DNA of 64,000 nucleotides from Epiperipatus broadwayi (GCA_028023455.1 JAQFVV010000278.1:468554-532553); one strand, 5' to 3'. Positions 48,871 through 60,129 are shown, numbered from the stretch's first letter. Numbers and translations: made by a program. Notes: generated by a model not told the origin, from the letters alone.

Positions 48871-50404
48871 TATATTGAAACAGTTAGATCTCTTTCACTT
48901 ATTATACTCTATAATAGTGTATTTTGTTTCACTCAGATTGTATGTGTTTCTTTAATTTACAACTTTGAATGTGCTTGTAATATTGCCAAGTATGTGCGTG
49001 TATAATCGCCTTATTAATTATAATATGAAAATACAGTCTTAAATATTTATATACACGCATATTCTTTTGCATTTGTTAAAACTGAAGGAAACATAACGGT
49101 GTGTAGCTAGAATTTATGTATATAACAAAATAATAAGTTTAAATTTATAAAATTATTTATTTAAGTAATATTATTTTAAAAAATTTTCAGTTCTATTGTT
49201 TGTTTGAAATTACACAAACTGTAATTTTGTTTACGAGTTTTAACATTTTGTCTAAAAATAATCTTTTGGCTGAAACTTGGCCAATTTAAAATTATAATTA
49301 AGACCAATTATAAAATTCAGTCAGGCATAAATTCATACTAAGTGCTGTTGCAAAAACTCTAGGGAATATATCTTTGGCTCTGGATGTAGCTATGACGCAA
49401 ATTGGGAAAACTCTAGGGAATATATCTTTAACTCTGGATATGGCTATGATGCAAATTGGAATAATAGATCTTTTAAACCCAGATTTAACTATAGCAAGTA
49501 TTAAAAACTAAGTGGAAATTTAGTTAAAGGCAAAGTTTGAACCAGTAAACCAGTAAGGTGGCAAGATAATAAAAAAAATCTGGTCCTGCTTTAATTTAGC
49601 AAGCTGAATTCTAGAAAGCCATTACCCAAGCTGTTCAAATGATGACTGTTGGCTAAAGACAATAGAGAACCCTCTATTTGTCCCCACAACTTCAGCTACC
49701 ACATAAGAGAAATGTCAACCACAGCCCAGCCCATTCCAAGTGTGAAGCAGCTACACCTGTAATACCAGAGAGTTCCTCACCAGAGAATGAAGGAAAGCCA
49801 CCACCTAAGTAAAATTCCCCAGCTGCATCCAGACTCAAACCTAGAAAAGCCACAGCCAATTTAATAGAGAGAAGACACACAAGAAAGAATGCATTGAAAG
49901 AGTCACCACCAATATTACCGGTAAATCATTCTGCAGAATACTTAATTCCATTACTAAACCCATTCTAAATTAAAAGCTAGCTAATTAATCAAACCTTGTA
50001 TTTAATTATATCATTTAAATGTTCAACTAAACCGTTTATATTAAATTCATTTTAAAGCTTAGAGCACTCTCAAAATTCTTGCTTGATCATTAATATTTTA
50101 AGTAAGCATAAATATTTAGTTTCTATAAAACCATTCGAACAAATTTTCATTCCTAAATTATAACTTCATTGATCATTTTATGAAATTTGTTTTTATGCCA
50201 TCTATCTTTAGTTTTAAGTTCATGTTTATTAATTTATGCTATGTTCATCAGAATGGAATTTTATGGGTAATAATTATCGAAGGGGTGAGTTAGCACCTTA
50301 CTGTTATGTCCAATTATTGTAATATAAAGAAATATAGGCAAAACTCCCTTCTGAAATAAAATATTATTTATGCTAGAGTGAATCATTTACTTATAATGCC
50401 CAAA

Positions 50405-50660
50405 ATAAGTTATTTCAAATGCATCTTTTGTACAAGTTATTTAAAATGAAAATATTTTGCACAAGTTATTTAAAATATATATTTTACGTATGTTATTTAA
50501 AATGCATATTTTGTGTATGTTATTTAAAATGTATATTTGCATAAGTTATTTGAAATTCATATTTTACAAGTTATTTAAAATTAATATTTCAGTAATTTTT
50601 TTAAGAGTCAATAATTTGCATGAGCTATTTAAGAATCCATATTTGACATAGATTATTTAA
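50405..50660 (+). repeat. Short tandem repeat inside the 5' LTR
   Basis: About eight copies of a 25-33-bp unit based on AAGTTATTTAAAATGCATAT. The same array lies at 56865-57125 in the 3' LTR. Confidence 0.85.
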
Positions 50661-51019
50661 AAATCAGTTCATTTGATAATAGATGTAAATTATGTGACAT
50701 ATAATTAATGTTTTAAGTTCTAGTAAGTCTTTAAACTTTTGCTATAACTCCACTTAATTAAAGATTTAGAAGCTGTGCAGAGATCCTTAAATCAGATTCT
50801 TATTATTGCCTCTTTCATGCGACAATAATTCATTTATGAACTGACCAGTGGTAGTAGCATTTGTCATAATTAATTTATGAAAATATTAAATTAGCATTGT
50901 GAATGTGTTGCTAATTAGCATTCATATGCATCTCTCCTTGCTATACCCATAATGGCCTACATCTAGATCATTTCCATGTCAAGTCAGGCCTCAAAAGTTT
51001 AGGAAAATGTGACATTTAT

Positions 51020-51289
51020 TTGTATTTAAAGGAACCAAAGCATCCCAAAGGGCTCGTAAGCCACTGTTCTGCTCACTTGAATAAAAAGGCTTCTTCATAT
51101 TATAGCAAGCAGACCTGTCCGAGGAACCATTTTCTAGGTAATAAACCTCAATTAAGAATACATTTGAGGTGTACTTATTCTGTTACTATAGTTTATAATG
51201 CATTAGAATCTGACATTCGACTGCCACACCTCATTTCGGCTTCCCTAGAAAGTAACTTTGGCTTTGATCCGATTTGGAATGTGAGTTAA
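51020..51289 (+). CDS. Unrecognised 89-codon frame within the LTR
   Basis: The frame begins MYLKEPKHPKGLVSH and ends FGFDPIWNVS. The homologous place in the 3' LTR (57526) keeps the same start and most residues but stops after 66 codons. Composition is balanced (His, Ser, Pro, Arg). It could be a real small LTR-encoded protein, or conserved only because both LTRs descend from one template. No known domain was recognised. Confidence 0.2.
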   Translation: MYLKEPKHPKGLVSHCSAHLNKKASSYYSKQTCPRNHFLGNKPQLRIHLRCTYSVTIVYNALESDIRLPHLISASLESNFGFDPIWNVS

Positions 51290-51484
51290 TGCATTTATCT
51301 GTGTAGCAATTATATATCATGCAAATAATCTTTATAGTTGAGTTTAAACTATACTTGCTATCAGTTACCAATGATTTGATCAATCTAACCATTACTTATT
51401 TCCACTATGTAGAACATAGCACGAGTTATGATGTAGAAGATGGTATGGGAATATTAAAGTCATAGACCAATTAGACATTTGTAA

Positions 51485-51720
51485 CCCTGAGTATTCACTC
51501 AACTGCATGAGAGCACTATAATTTGCTTTATTAAACCATTTGTAAGTCTGAATATTCTCTCACCTGCATGTAAGCAATATAATTTGCTTTATTAAATCAT
51601 TTGCAACCCTGAGCATGAGCTCTATATAAATTATTGTATTATATTTTACTTAACCCTGAGTAATCACTCACTTGCATATGAGCCAACTATACCCAATTTA
51701 TTTTGCTTTATAATTTATTG
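51485..51720 (+). repeat. About 65-bp minisatellite inside the 5' LTR
   Basis: Three to four copies of a unit with CCCTGAGTATTCACTCACCTGCATG..GAGC and TTTGCTTTATTAAA. The 3' LTR array (about 58005-58255) has more copies and cleaner units, which explains part of the LTR length difference. Confidence 0.85.
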
Positions 51721-52032
51721 TTACATTAAATTTATGAAATATAAATTTATCTCAGTCTCCATTCTTGCTCATTACCTTATGAATCACTAGTTGTTATATA
51801 ATATGTAATGGGGGGTTGTCTCATGTCTACTGCTTTGCTATTGCTGGAACGTGAATAGAGATATTGAGCATAACCTCAGGCATTTATTTCACTATGGGTG
51901 GACTTGGAAGCATGAGTAAGAGAGTGGAGGTATGATCAGATGTAGGATATTACTATCCCAAATTGATCAGCTTTTGGTTCTTTGGCACAGACTCTCGGTC
52001 TCTTGAGCAAATGTACAAACCTGACCATTATA

Positions 52033-52696
52033 TAGATATATTTTTTCCCAGAGTTAGTGACCCAATGTGTGGCTTAGACTAAGTACATGACCCTGAGTAG
52101 AGTATTTATATTTTCTATTCTAAATATTATTGCTAAATATCATTGTAGTATTATGAAAAGATGTATAAATTTATTATTGCTAAATATCATTGTAGTATTA
52201 TGAAAAGATGTATAAATTAAATAAAACAACTCATAATCTAATATTATAATTGATAAGTAAACGAGTTGGTAAAAAATTTAAAGTTAAGTCAGAAACGACA
52301 TGTGATTCAGAGAGGGATGAGCAAAAAACATGATCAAGCAAGAAAAAGAAATACATGCAAACTGAAAAAAAAAGGAGAGAAATGTTTTATATTTTAAAGG
52401 GTGAACCATCAGGTGGCAAGACAGAAGCTGGGTCAGTCTAAAAAATTATTTTATTATTTAGATGTGTTTAATATGCATTTAATTATATTATTAGTTAAAA
52501 TGTATCAGGTGGCAAATAACAAAAAAGACAAATAGCCAAAGAACAAGGGTAAGGGAGATAGTTATAGGTAGATGGTGCTGGGGGAGTAGACAGTGAGTCA
52601 GCTGTCAAATAAAAATAAGAAAAGAAACAAATCAACGATAGAGGTAGTTCAAATATATATATATATAAAATAAAAATCAAATGGAAGGAGAAAGAA
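52033..52696 (+). other. Leader region after the 5' LTR
   Basis: Non-coding lead-in of the element. A primer-binding site next to the LTR is not obvious. TGTGGCTTAGACTAAG at 52066 is the nearest TGG-containing candidate but is some 35 bp from the LTR end. A short AT run lies at 52655-52668. Confidence 0.4.
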
Positions 52697-53285
52697 ATGC
52701 AGATAGTTAAGGAAGTAGAAAGCGAATGTAAAACTTTGAGATCATTGAGAAGAATAGTAAAAGATAGTAATAACAGTGTGGAAGAGGAGCAAGCAGCTAG
52801 CATAAATGAGAACATAGAAAAAGAAATTGGGCCAAAATCAACACAAGGAAAGGGACATAGGGAAAAGAAAGAAGTTGTAGGTGAGGGACCAAGCATGATG
52901 ACAATGACTGAAAGGGGAAAAAAGAAAAAAGAGATAGAGAAGAAAAGAAAGAAGAGATAGATAGAGAAGAAAGAGAAAAAGATAAGGTGGAATATGAAGA
53001 AAAAGAAAAAAGAGATGGAGAAGAAAGGGAAGAAAAAGAAAGAAGAGATAAGGGTGAAAGGGAAGAAAAAGAAAGAAGAGATAAAAAATAAGGCTGAAAG
53101 AGAAGAAAAAGATAGAAGAGACAGAGAAGAAAGAGAAAAACATAAGGCTGAAAGGGAAGAAAAAGAAAGAAGAGATAGAGAAGAAAAAAGATACAGTCAA
53201 AATGGAAGAAAAAGAAAGGAAAGATAGAGAAGAAAGGGAAGAAAAAAGAGATAGAGAAGCAAGGAAGAGAGAAAAAGAAGAGATG
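52697..53285 (+). pseudogene. Gag-like charged coiled-coil protein, broken
   Basis: The frame opens MQIVKEVESECKTLRSL and after 87 codons runs into a strongly purine-rich stretch. Across frameshifts this encodes repeated blocks of EEKERRDREE and EKDKAER type, predicted as long charged helices. The underlying DNA is a tandem repeat of GAAGAAAAAGAAAGAAGAGA. It sits where gag belongs, directly after the 5' LTR leader. Coiled-coil N-termini are common in gypsy-like Gag proteins. No CCHC zinc knuckle is seen. The minus-strand frames here, rich in Ser, Leu and Phe, are mirror artefacts. Confidence 0.55.
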
Positions 53286-53814
53286 CTTCAAGATATAGGG
53301 CAAATATTAGAATGCAGGGAAAGCCCCTACATAAAAAGGTACTAGAGATAAGATAAGAAACTGAGAAAAAAGTGAAAGGCCTACAAAGGGGGTTAGAGAT
53401 AGTGAACATAGGGACCACACAAGAAATGGTAGATATAATACCAGAGATACAGGGGCCACAGAGAGGATAGAGTAGAAAATGAGCAGAATAAATTAGGGAT
53501 AGAAAGCAAAGAGCTATCACAGAGAAGCATAGGGTTTAGCTAGTGGAGTCAAGGTGGGAATAAAGGAAGCAGAGAATAGTATCTACCAAAGTCAAAATGG
53601 TAGAGATTCATCAGAAACAGAAATAAAAAGTAGGAAAAACTGTGAGGGTAGAAAACCAAGAAAGTAGTCAGAGCAGTACGATAACCAGAGGAGAAAAGTA
53701 TTTTAGAGAAGAGGCGAGCATAGAAAGCATGAAGGGGTCATGATATAGATAAATAGAGTTAAGCACAAGACCTACATATTAAAGTCTATATGGGTCAAAA
53801 TAAGGGTTGAGAAC
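53286..53814 (+). other. Decayed stretch between gag-like and integrase regions
   Basis: Purine-rich plus strand with short broken frames. The 2 kb or so of protease, RT and RNase H expected here is absent, so an internal deletion is likely. Confidence 0.5.
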
Positions 53815-54545
53815 TCATATTTATCCAATGAGCTGGTAGGCAGCATCATTCAAATGTGCAGCCTTTCCATTGAAATCAAGCTAGCAAACATAGCCCAGTG
53901 GCAGTATTTCACATACAGCAAATGCATACAGGTTTATCTTGTAGGGGTTGTTAGTACTAAAGAGACAGTGAGGGTACTGCAAGAAAGGCAAATGCAGAAA
54001 GTAGGAGACCCTCTAACTAAATTAGTGGATAGAGATGCAGCTTTTACTTTATTGGCATGGAACAGTGGGCTGGAGCAATAACAGCAAAAATACATACTAA
54101 CATCTGTAGAGAATTCAGAGTCATACCCCTTGGAGAAAATAAGAGAGAAAGATTATATGATATCACTGGAGGGGACCTTGCTGTATGTAATGTAAATAAA
54201 AATGACTGAGCCCACAGGATTCCCACCACAGAGACTCTATTTTGTGATGAAAATGTGCAGTTGAGCATAAGGAAAGAAAACAGAAACCAACTTGCCAGTT
54301 CAAAGTAGGGGACCAGGTTTGGTTGAGAGATAAGCCTCCAAGTAACAGACCATTATCCAAATACAGAAAATTCTACCCACTCTACAAGGGGCCAGACCAG
54401 ATAAAGGAAAGCTGGAGAAAAATGCTTTTAGATCGCATAATGTACAATGCAGGGACCTTGAAGCCATTCCTATTAAATGGACCGAACCAGAGGCTCTCTC
54501 AGAACAGCATAGAGGGCATTGTATTTAGCTTCTTTCATGTTGTGT
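53815..54545 (+). pseudogene. Ty3/gypsy-type integrase remnant
   Basis: YFTYSKCIQVYLVGVVSTKE (53911) aligns in order with the integrase core strand around the first Asp. GDPLTKLVDRDAAFTLLAW follows, and DRDAAFT matches the second catalytic Asp motif normally written SDRGTAFT. TGFPPQRLYF near 54217 fits the end of the core, and KFYPLYKGPDQIKE (54368) matches the GPY/F module that ends gypsy-type integrases. At least one stop (54080) and frameshifts interrupt it. The zinc-binding HHCC domain and the final catalytic Glu region were not found. The integrase inserts the cDNA of the element. This copy is dead. Confidence 0.75.
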
Positions 54546-54554
54546 GTTAGTTTA

Positions 54555-54860
54555 TGGATAATTAGAATTAGTTTTACCCTATTTAACCTTATTTATTTGT
54601 AAATCATATTTATAACCTTTAGTAAGGAAAGTTAGTAATTAGAATTAGTGTTACCTTATTTATTCATTTATAAATCATATGTATAACCTACTAGCTGAAT
54701 TATATAAAGTTAGAATAATTAGAATGTGTTACTATATTTAATCATTTACAAATCTTATTTCTAACCTGTTACTCGAATTATAGTGGGGAAGTTAGAATTA
54801 CCGTTGCCCTATTTAATCATATTTATAACCTATTACCTGAGCTCTTTAATAATTGTGTTA
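54555..54860 (+). repeat. About 85-bp tandem repeat downstream of integrase
   Basis: Roughly four diverged copies of AGAATTAGTGTTACC..TATTTA..CATTTATAAATCATAT..TATAACCT. It belongs to the element's 3' non-coding interior. Confidence 0.75.
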
Positions 54861-55068
54861 TGTTAATCATATTTAACTCTGCTAAAGCAAAAAAATTGGT
54901 GTATTAGCTTCTTAAATGATCCAGATCTTAAAATACAGTACCAGAAATAGGAAAGAGAGAGTGAGGAAAGTAGACAAGACTAGTAAAAAAAAAAAATAGA
55001 GAAAGGGGTTAGATAAAAGTTACATAAGTGTGAGTAGAATCACTAGGTAAAAACATAGAGCTACAAAA

Positions 55069-55091
55069 TGAGAGTAGAGAGGGAGAAAAAA
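55069..55091 (+). promoter_or_regulatory. Candidate polypurine tract
   Basis: GAGAGTAGAGAGGGAGAAAA ends about 40 bp before the 3' LTR. A polypurine tract primes plus-strand synthesis in LTR elements and normally touches the LTR. The T-rich insertion between them could explain the distance. Confidence 0.35.
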
Positions 55092-55130
55092 GTTTTTTTT
55101 TCTTTTTTGTCATCTGGGGATGGATTGCTA

Positions 55131-58100
55131 CGAAACAGTTAGATCTGTTTTACCTATTATACTCTATAATAGTGTATTTTGTTTCACTCAGATTGTGTGT
55201 TTCTTTAATTTAAAACTTTGAGCGTGCTTGTAATATTGCCGAGTATGTGTGTGTATAATCGCCTTATTAATTTTAATATGACAATAGTCTTAAATATTTA
55301 TATATGCACATATTTTTTCACATTTGTTAAAACTGAAGTAAACATAACAGTGTGTAGCTAGAATTGCTGAGTATGTGCATGGATAATCGCCTTATTAATT
55401 ATAATATGAAAATATAGTCTTAAATATTTATATACACGCATATTCTTTTGCGTTTGTTAAAACTAAAGTAAACATAAAGGTGTGTAGCTAGAATTTATGT
55501 ATGTAACAAAATAATAAGTTTAAATTTATAAAATTACTTATTTAAGTTTCAATATTCATTTTAAATAATTTTCAGTTCTATTGTTTGTTTAAAATTACAC
55601 AAGCTGTAATTTTGTTTACGAGTTTTAACATTTCACCTAAAAATAATCTTTTGGCTGAAACTTGACCCATTTAAAATTATAACTAAGACCAATTATAAAA
55701 TTCTGTCAGGCATAAATTCATTCTAAGTGCTGTTGCAAAAACTCTAGGGAATATATCTTTGGCTCTGGATATAGTGATGACTCAAATTCGAATAATAGAG
55801 CTTTTAAGTCCAGATTTAACTATAGCAAATATTAAAAACTAAGTGGAAATTTAGTTAAAGGCAAAGTTCGAACCAGTAAACAAATGATGTGGCAAGAGTA
55901 AAAGGGGGAGGGACCTTCTGTCAAAAGTAGAATATAAAAAAGGCCTGTATTAGCCATAAAAAGTTTTTGTTGTTGCGGCTGATGTATTTCCTGAAAGACC
56001 AGTGCCAAAAATAATAAAAAAAGGCATACCTGCATTAATTTAGCAAGCTGAATTTTAGAAAGCCATTACCCAAGCTGTTCAAATGATGACCATTGGCTAG
56101 AGACAATAGACAGCTCTCTATTTGTCCCTGGGACTGCTGCTACCACATGAGAGAGACATTAACCTCAGCCCAGCCCATTCTGATGGTGAAGAAGCTACAC
56201 CTATAATACCAGAGAGTTCCTGACCAAAGAATGAAGAAAAGCTGCCACCTAAGTAAATTTCTCCAGCTGCATCCAGACTCAAATCTAGAAAAGCCACAGC
56301 TGATTTAATAGAGAGAAGACACACAAGAAAAAATGCATTGAAAGTCTCACTACCAAGATTACTGGTAAATCATTCTGCAGAATACTTAATTCCATTACTA
56401 AACCCATCCTAAATTAAAAGCTAGCTAACTAATCAAATCTCATATTTAATTATATCAATTAAATGTTCAACTAAACCATTTATATTAAATTTATTTTAAA
56501 GCTTAGAGCATTCTCAAAATTCTTGCTTGGTCATTAATATTTTAAGTAAGCATAAGTATTTAGTTTCTATAAAACCATTCAAACAAAATTTTTATTCCTA
56601 AATTATAACTTCATTGATCGTTTTATGAAATTTGTTCTTATGCCATCTATCTTTAGTTTTATGTTCATGTTTATTAATTTATGCTAGGTTCATCAGAATG
56701 GAATTTTATGGGTAATAATTATCGAAGGGGTGAGTAAGCACTTTTCTGTTATGCCTGATTATTGTAATATAAAGAAATTTAGGCAAAACTCCTTTTGGCA
56801 AAACTCCTTTCTGAAATAAAACTATTATTTACGCTAGAGTGAATCAGTTACTTATAATGCCCAATATAAGTTATTTAGAACACATCTTTGCAAAATTATT
56901 TAAAATGAAAATATTTTGCATATGTTATTTAAAATGTATATTTTACGTATGTTATTTAAAACACATATTTTGCATATGTTATTTAAAATGCACATTTGCA
57001 TAAGTTATTTGAAATTCATATTTTACAAGTCATTTAAAATTAATATTTGAGTAATTTATTTACGAATCAATATTTTGCATGAGCTATGTAAGAATCCATA
57101 TTTGACGTAGATTATTTAAAAATCAGTCTGTTTGATGTTAGATGTAAATTATACAACATATAATTAATGTTTTAAGTTCTAGTAAATCTTTAAACTTTTG
57201 CTATAACTCCATTTAATTAAAGATTAAGAAGCTATGCAGAGATCTTTAAATCAGATTCTTATTATCGCCTTTTTCATGTGACAATAATTCATTTATGAAC
57301 TGACCAGTGGTAGTAGCACTGAAAGAAGCTAAGATATTGGCATAATTAATTTATGAAAATATTAAATTAGCATAATTAATTTATGAAAATATTAAATTAG
57401 CATTGTGAATGTGTTGCTAGTTAGCATAAATATGCATTTCTCCTTGCTATACCCATAATGGCCTACATCTGGATCATTTCCATGTCAAGTCATGCCTCAA
57501 AAGTTTAGGCAAATGTTACATTTATTTGTATTTAAAGGAACCAAAGTATTCCAAAGGGCTTGTAAGCCACGGTTCTGCTCACTTGAATAACAAGCCCTCT
57601 TCATATTATAGCAAGCAGACCAGTCTGAGGAACCATTTACTAGAAAATAAACCTCGATTAAGAACCCATTCGAGGCACACTTATTCTGATACTATAGTTT
57701 ATAATGCACTAGAATCTGACGTTTGACTGCCACACCTCAGTTCAGCTTCCCTAGAAAGTAACTTTGGCTTTAATCCGATTTGGAATCTGAGTTAATGCGT
57801 TTATCTGTGTAGCAATTATATATCATGCAAATATCTTTATAATTGAGTTTAAACTTAGTAAAAATAATAATATAATCTCCATCAGTTACCAATAAATTGA
57901 CCCCTCTAACTATTACTTATTTCCACTATATAGAACATAGCATGAGTTATGACGTAAAAGTTGGTATGGGCTTATTAAAGTTATAGACCAATTAGACATT
58001 TGTTATCCTGAGTATTCACTCACCTGCATGTGAGCACTATAATTTGCTTTATTAAATCATTTGTAACCCTGAATATTCACTCACCTGTGTGTGAGCACTA

Positions 58101-58569
58101 TAATTTGCTTTATTAAATCATTTGTAACCCTGAGCACTCACTCACCTGCATATGAGTTCTATATAAATTGCTGTATTCTATTTCACATAACCCTGAATAA
58201 TCACTCACCTGCATGTGAGCCAACTACACCTAATTTAATTTTGCTTTATAACTTATTGTTACATTTATAAAATATAAATTTATCTCAGTCTCCATTCTTG
58301 CTCATTACCTTATGAATCACTAGTTAAGTTATATAATATGCAATGGGGGGTTGTCTCATGTCTACTGCTTTGCTATTGCTGGAATGTGATTAAAGAGATT
58401 TCGAGTATAACCTCAGGCATGTCATTTGCTAAGGGTTGACTTGGAAGCATGAGTAAGAGAGTGGAGGTATGATCAGATGTAGGATATTACTATCCCAACT
58501 TGGTCAGCTTTTGATTCTCTGGCTTGGACTCTCTGTCTGTTGAGCAAATGTACAAACCTGACCATTACA
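55131..58569 (+). repeat. 3' LTR, about 3.44 kb
   Basis: Co-linear with the 5' LTR. The first base of the TG start has mutated to C. It contains a tandem duplication of about 130 bp (55241-55370 and 55371-55500, both with ATAATCGCCTTATTAATT) that is single in the 5' LTR. It retains the TATA-containing segment lost from the 5' copy. The conserved frame at 57526 stops early. Confidence 0.85.
55933..55943 (+). promoter_or_regulatory. TATA box of the 3' LTR
   Basis: TATAAAAAAGG, followed about 75 bp later by AATAATAAAAAAAGG that could serve for polyadenylation. This places the U3/R junction near 55960. The same segment is deleted from the 5' LTR, leaving that copy without this promoter. Confidence 0.5.
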
Positions 58570-58599
58570 ATATATATATAATCATTAAAATCAGTCAAC

Positions 58600-58894
58600 A
58601 CTTAGACAATCCCAATATAAATAACAATCAACAATCTCAAAGTGTTGTCAAGGCAACCTTCTTTTAACAATAAAGTTGGAATATATAATTAAATACTGAC
58701 CAACATTACACTAGTAATTATGAATAAAATAAAAATTAATATACCACAAAAACAAAATTTTACTAAAATTCTTTTGCAACCATTGTTTTATTTATTAACC
58801 AATTCAGAAAGATTAATTGGTTAATAGATGGACAAATTTTAGTAAAATTTTACTTTTTGGGTTGTATTTAATGTTGTATAAATTTCTGTTATAT
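58600..58894. other. AT-rich spacer with a small inverted repeat
   Basis: AAAATTTTACTAAAATT at 58755 faces AATTTTAGTAAAATTTT near 58835, with related text between, suggesting a roughly 100-bp hairpin. No gene. Confidence 0.5.
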
Positions 58895-59020
58895 ATATAA
58901 CTCTGTGGATGGCTTGTGTGACCAAGTCGAAATGTCAGTATATTAATATTAAAAGTTTTTAACATGGTTGAACCTGCAAAATATGTATGTTTAACCCGTG
59001 CAAATCTTCGTTTTATCATA
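58895..59020 (+). mobile_element. PLE-2 3' tail fragment with hammerhead-like motif (copy C)
   Basis: ACT, CTGTGGATGG, CTTG-loop-CAAG, TCGAAA, TGTC, AGTATATT, then AACCTGCAAAATATGT and AACCCGTGCAAATCTTC. It is flanked by AT runs on both sides (58892 and 59023). There is no coding part, so it is an extreme truncation or a lone terminal repeat. Stem I ACT/AGT, stem II and GAAA are intact. Confidence 0.6.
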
Positions 59021-59035
59021 TATATATATGCAAAT

Positions 59036-59165
59036 TATTTTTCATGTATAAATTGTGATAAACTGAGTAGCTAAAATTCAAAGAACATTAATCACAAAAG
59101 TGATTAATGTTTTTTTGAATTTTAGCTACTCTGTTTATCACACTTTACATGTGAAGAATAATTTT
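59036..59165. repeat. 130-bp fold-back hairpin
   Basis: AACTGAGTAGCTAAAATTCA near 59069 pairs with TGAATTTTAGCTACTCTGTT near 59116, and the tip is AATCACAAAAGTGATT. The arms continue outwards as TTTTTCATGTATAAATTGTG against CACTTTACATGTGAAGAATA. It is MITE-like in size, with no coding part. Confidence 0.9.
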
Positions 59166-59884
59166 CATTATCTACCAGAGTTTTGTATTATTTATGTATA
59201 TAGAAAACAAAACGTTCTTACTCAAAGTTGTAATTATCCCATAAAATATTGATTGGCAAATTCATTATTAATTCATTAAACTCATGAAAATTTATTATTA
59301 TTAAAATTTAACTATTATATAATGTCCATAATTCCAGAGTAAACACAGTTTTTCATTCCTACATTGAAGATAATAATTATAATGAAAGTAAATGTTCATT
59401 TATTATATGTTTACATGAATGATTAGATCATATAATAAAGACCATCAAGTAGGAAATTTAATGTTTACATGAATGATTAGATCATATAAAAAAGACCATC
59501 AAGTAGGAAATTTAAATCAATTATATGTGTTACCACAGCTAGTTTGATCAAATCAGATTATAATCTAATTTACAAAGACAGAGTTAATTGCTACTAAATT
59601 TGATGATTCATAAAAAAAATCACCATTGTATATATAAAACTAAAAAAGCACAACAAAATATTATGAAATATAATTAGACATATAAAGTCCTAATTGCAGT
59701 GTTTTATTCAAATTTGTATCCAAGAGTTTATCATTTTGATTATATATCATATTATTTAGTGCTGTTTAATTTGAACTTACATTCAAAAAATTGTCAATAG
59801 CTATTTAGCTAGCTAGAAGATTAACTATGCAGAATTTCATATAACATGATCACCATCTCTTATACTAGTACATAATTGTTTATA
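59166..59884. other. AT-rich spacer
   Basis: A 60-bp tandem duplication (TTTACATGAATGATTAGATC at 59409 and 59463) is present. No gene was seen. Confidence 0.55.
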
Positions 59885-59997
59885 AACAAGGCAAAACTCT
59901 CCATACAGTAGTGCCACCCTGTGCCAACCAGAGTAATCAATGGGTGCCAGAAGACTTGTGCATAAAATCCCTATCTAATGCCTTCTCATCCAATATC

Positions 59998-60042
59998 CCC
60001 AGACTAGTTTCTGGCTTGTGGCCTTCATCAGTGAGGAGCTTT
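59998..60042 (-). ncRNA. Minimal hammerhead-like motif, unit 1 (group F3)
   Basis: Minus strand: CTCCTCA, CTGATGA, A-GGC-CACAA-GCC-A (3-bp GC stem II inside an A/A mismatch), GAAA, C-TA-G, TC, TGGGG. All invariant core bases and a GTC cleavage triplet are present. Stem I can pair TCA with TGG plus further bases after one mismatch. Confidence 0.55.
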
Positions 60043-60129
60043 GGATCTGAGTGCACTGCAGCTTGTAATCAATGGATGCCAGAAGGCTTGAGCATAAAAT
60101 CCCTATCTAATGCCTACTCATCCAATATC

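Larger units (their letters stand above)
48876..52032 (+). repeat. 5' LTR, about 3.16 kb
   Basis: Co-linear with 55131-58569. It differs by indels: loss of about 115 bp including the TATA box near 49575, a 55-bp duplication at about 49350-49460, and fewer copies of the internal minisatellite. It contains AT-rich tandem repeats of GTTATTTAAAATG (50405-50660) and a roughly 65-bp minisatellite (51485-51720). The frame 51020-51289 has a damaged counterpart in the other LTR. Confidence 0.85.
48876..58569 (+). mobile_element. LTR retrotransposon with giant LTRs, Ty3/gypsy-like, RT deleted
   Basis: Direct repeats of about 3.16 kb (48876-52032) and 3.44 kb (55131-58569) bracket a 3.1-kb interior. 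The repeat starts TGAAACAGTTAG and ends CTGACCATTACA, which gives TG...CA ends. The element lies between AT runs (TATAT on the left, ATATAT on the right), which fits a short target-site duplication that cannot be resolved in this context. The interior has a charged coiled-coil frame and then integrase pieces. No protease, RT or RNase H region is visible between them, so it could only move with help from a relative. LTRs above 3 kb are unusual. The alternative is a segmental duplication, but the TG...CA ends favour an LTR element. Confidence 0.75.

Noticed and set aside
49692-49880. Minus-strand frame with hydrophobic residues, mirrored at 56118-56324
   Set aside because: It lies antisense to a Pro/Ser-rich plus-strand stretch of the LTR. 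Conservation between the two only reflects LTR duplication.
52495-53303. Minus-strand frames rich in Phe, Ser and Leu resembling membrane proteins
   Set aside because: Mirror of the purine-rich plus-strand gag-like repeat; composition is fully explained by the tract.
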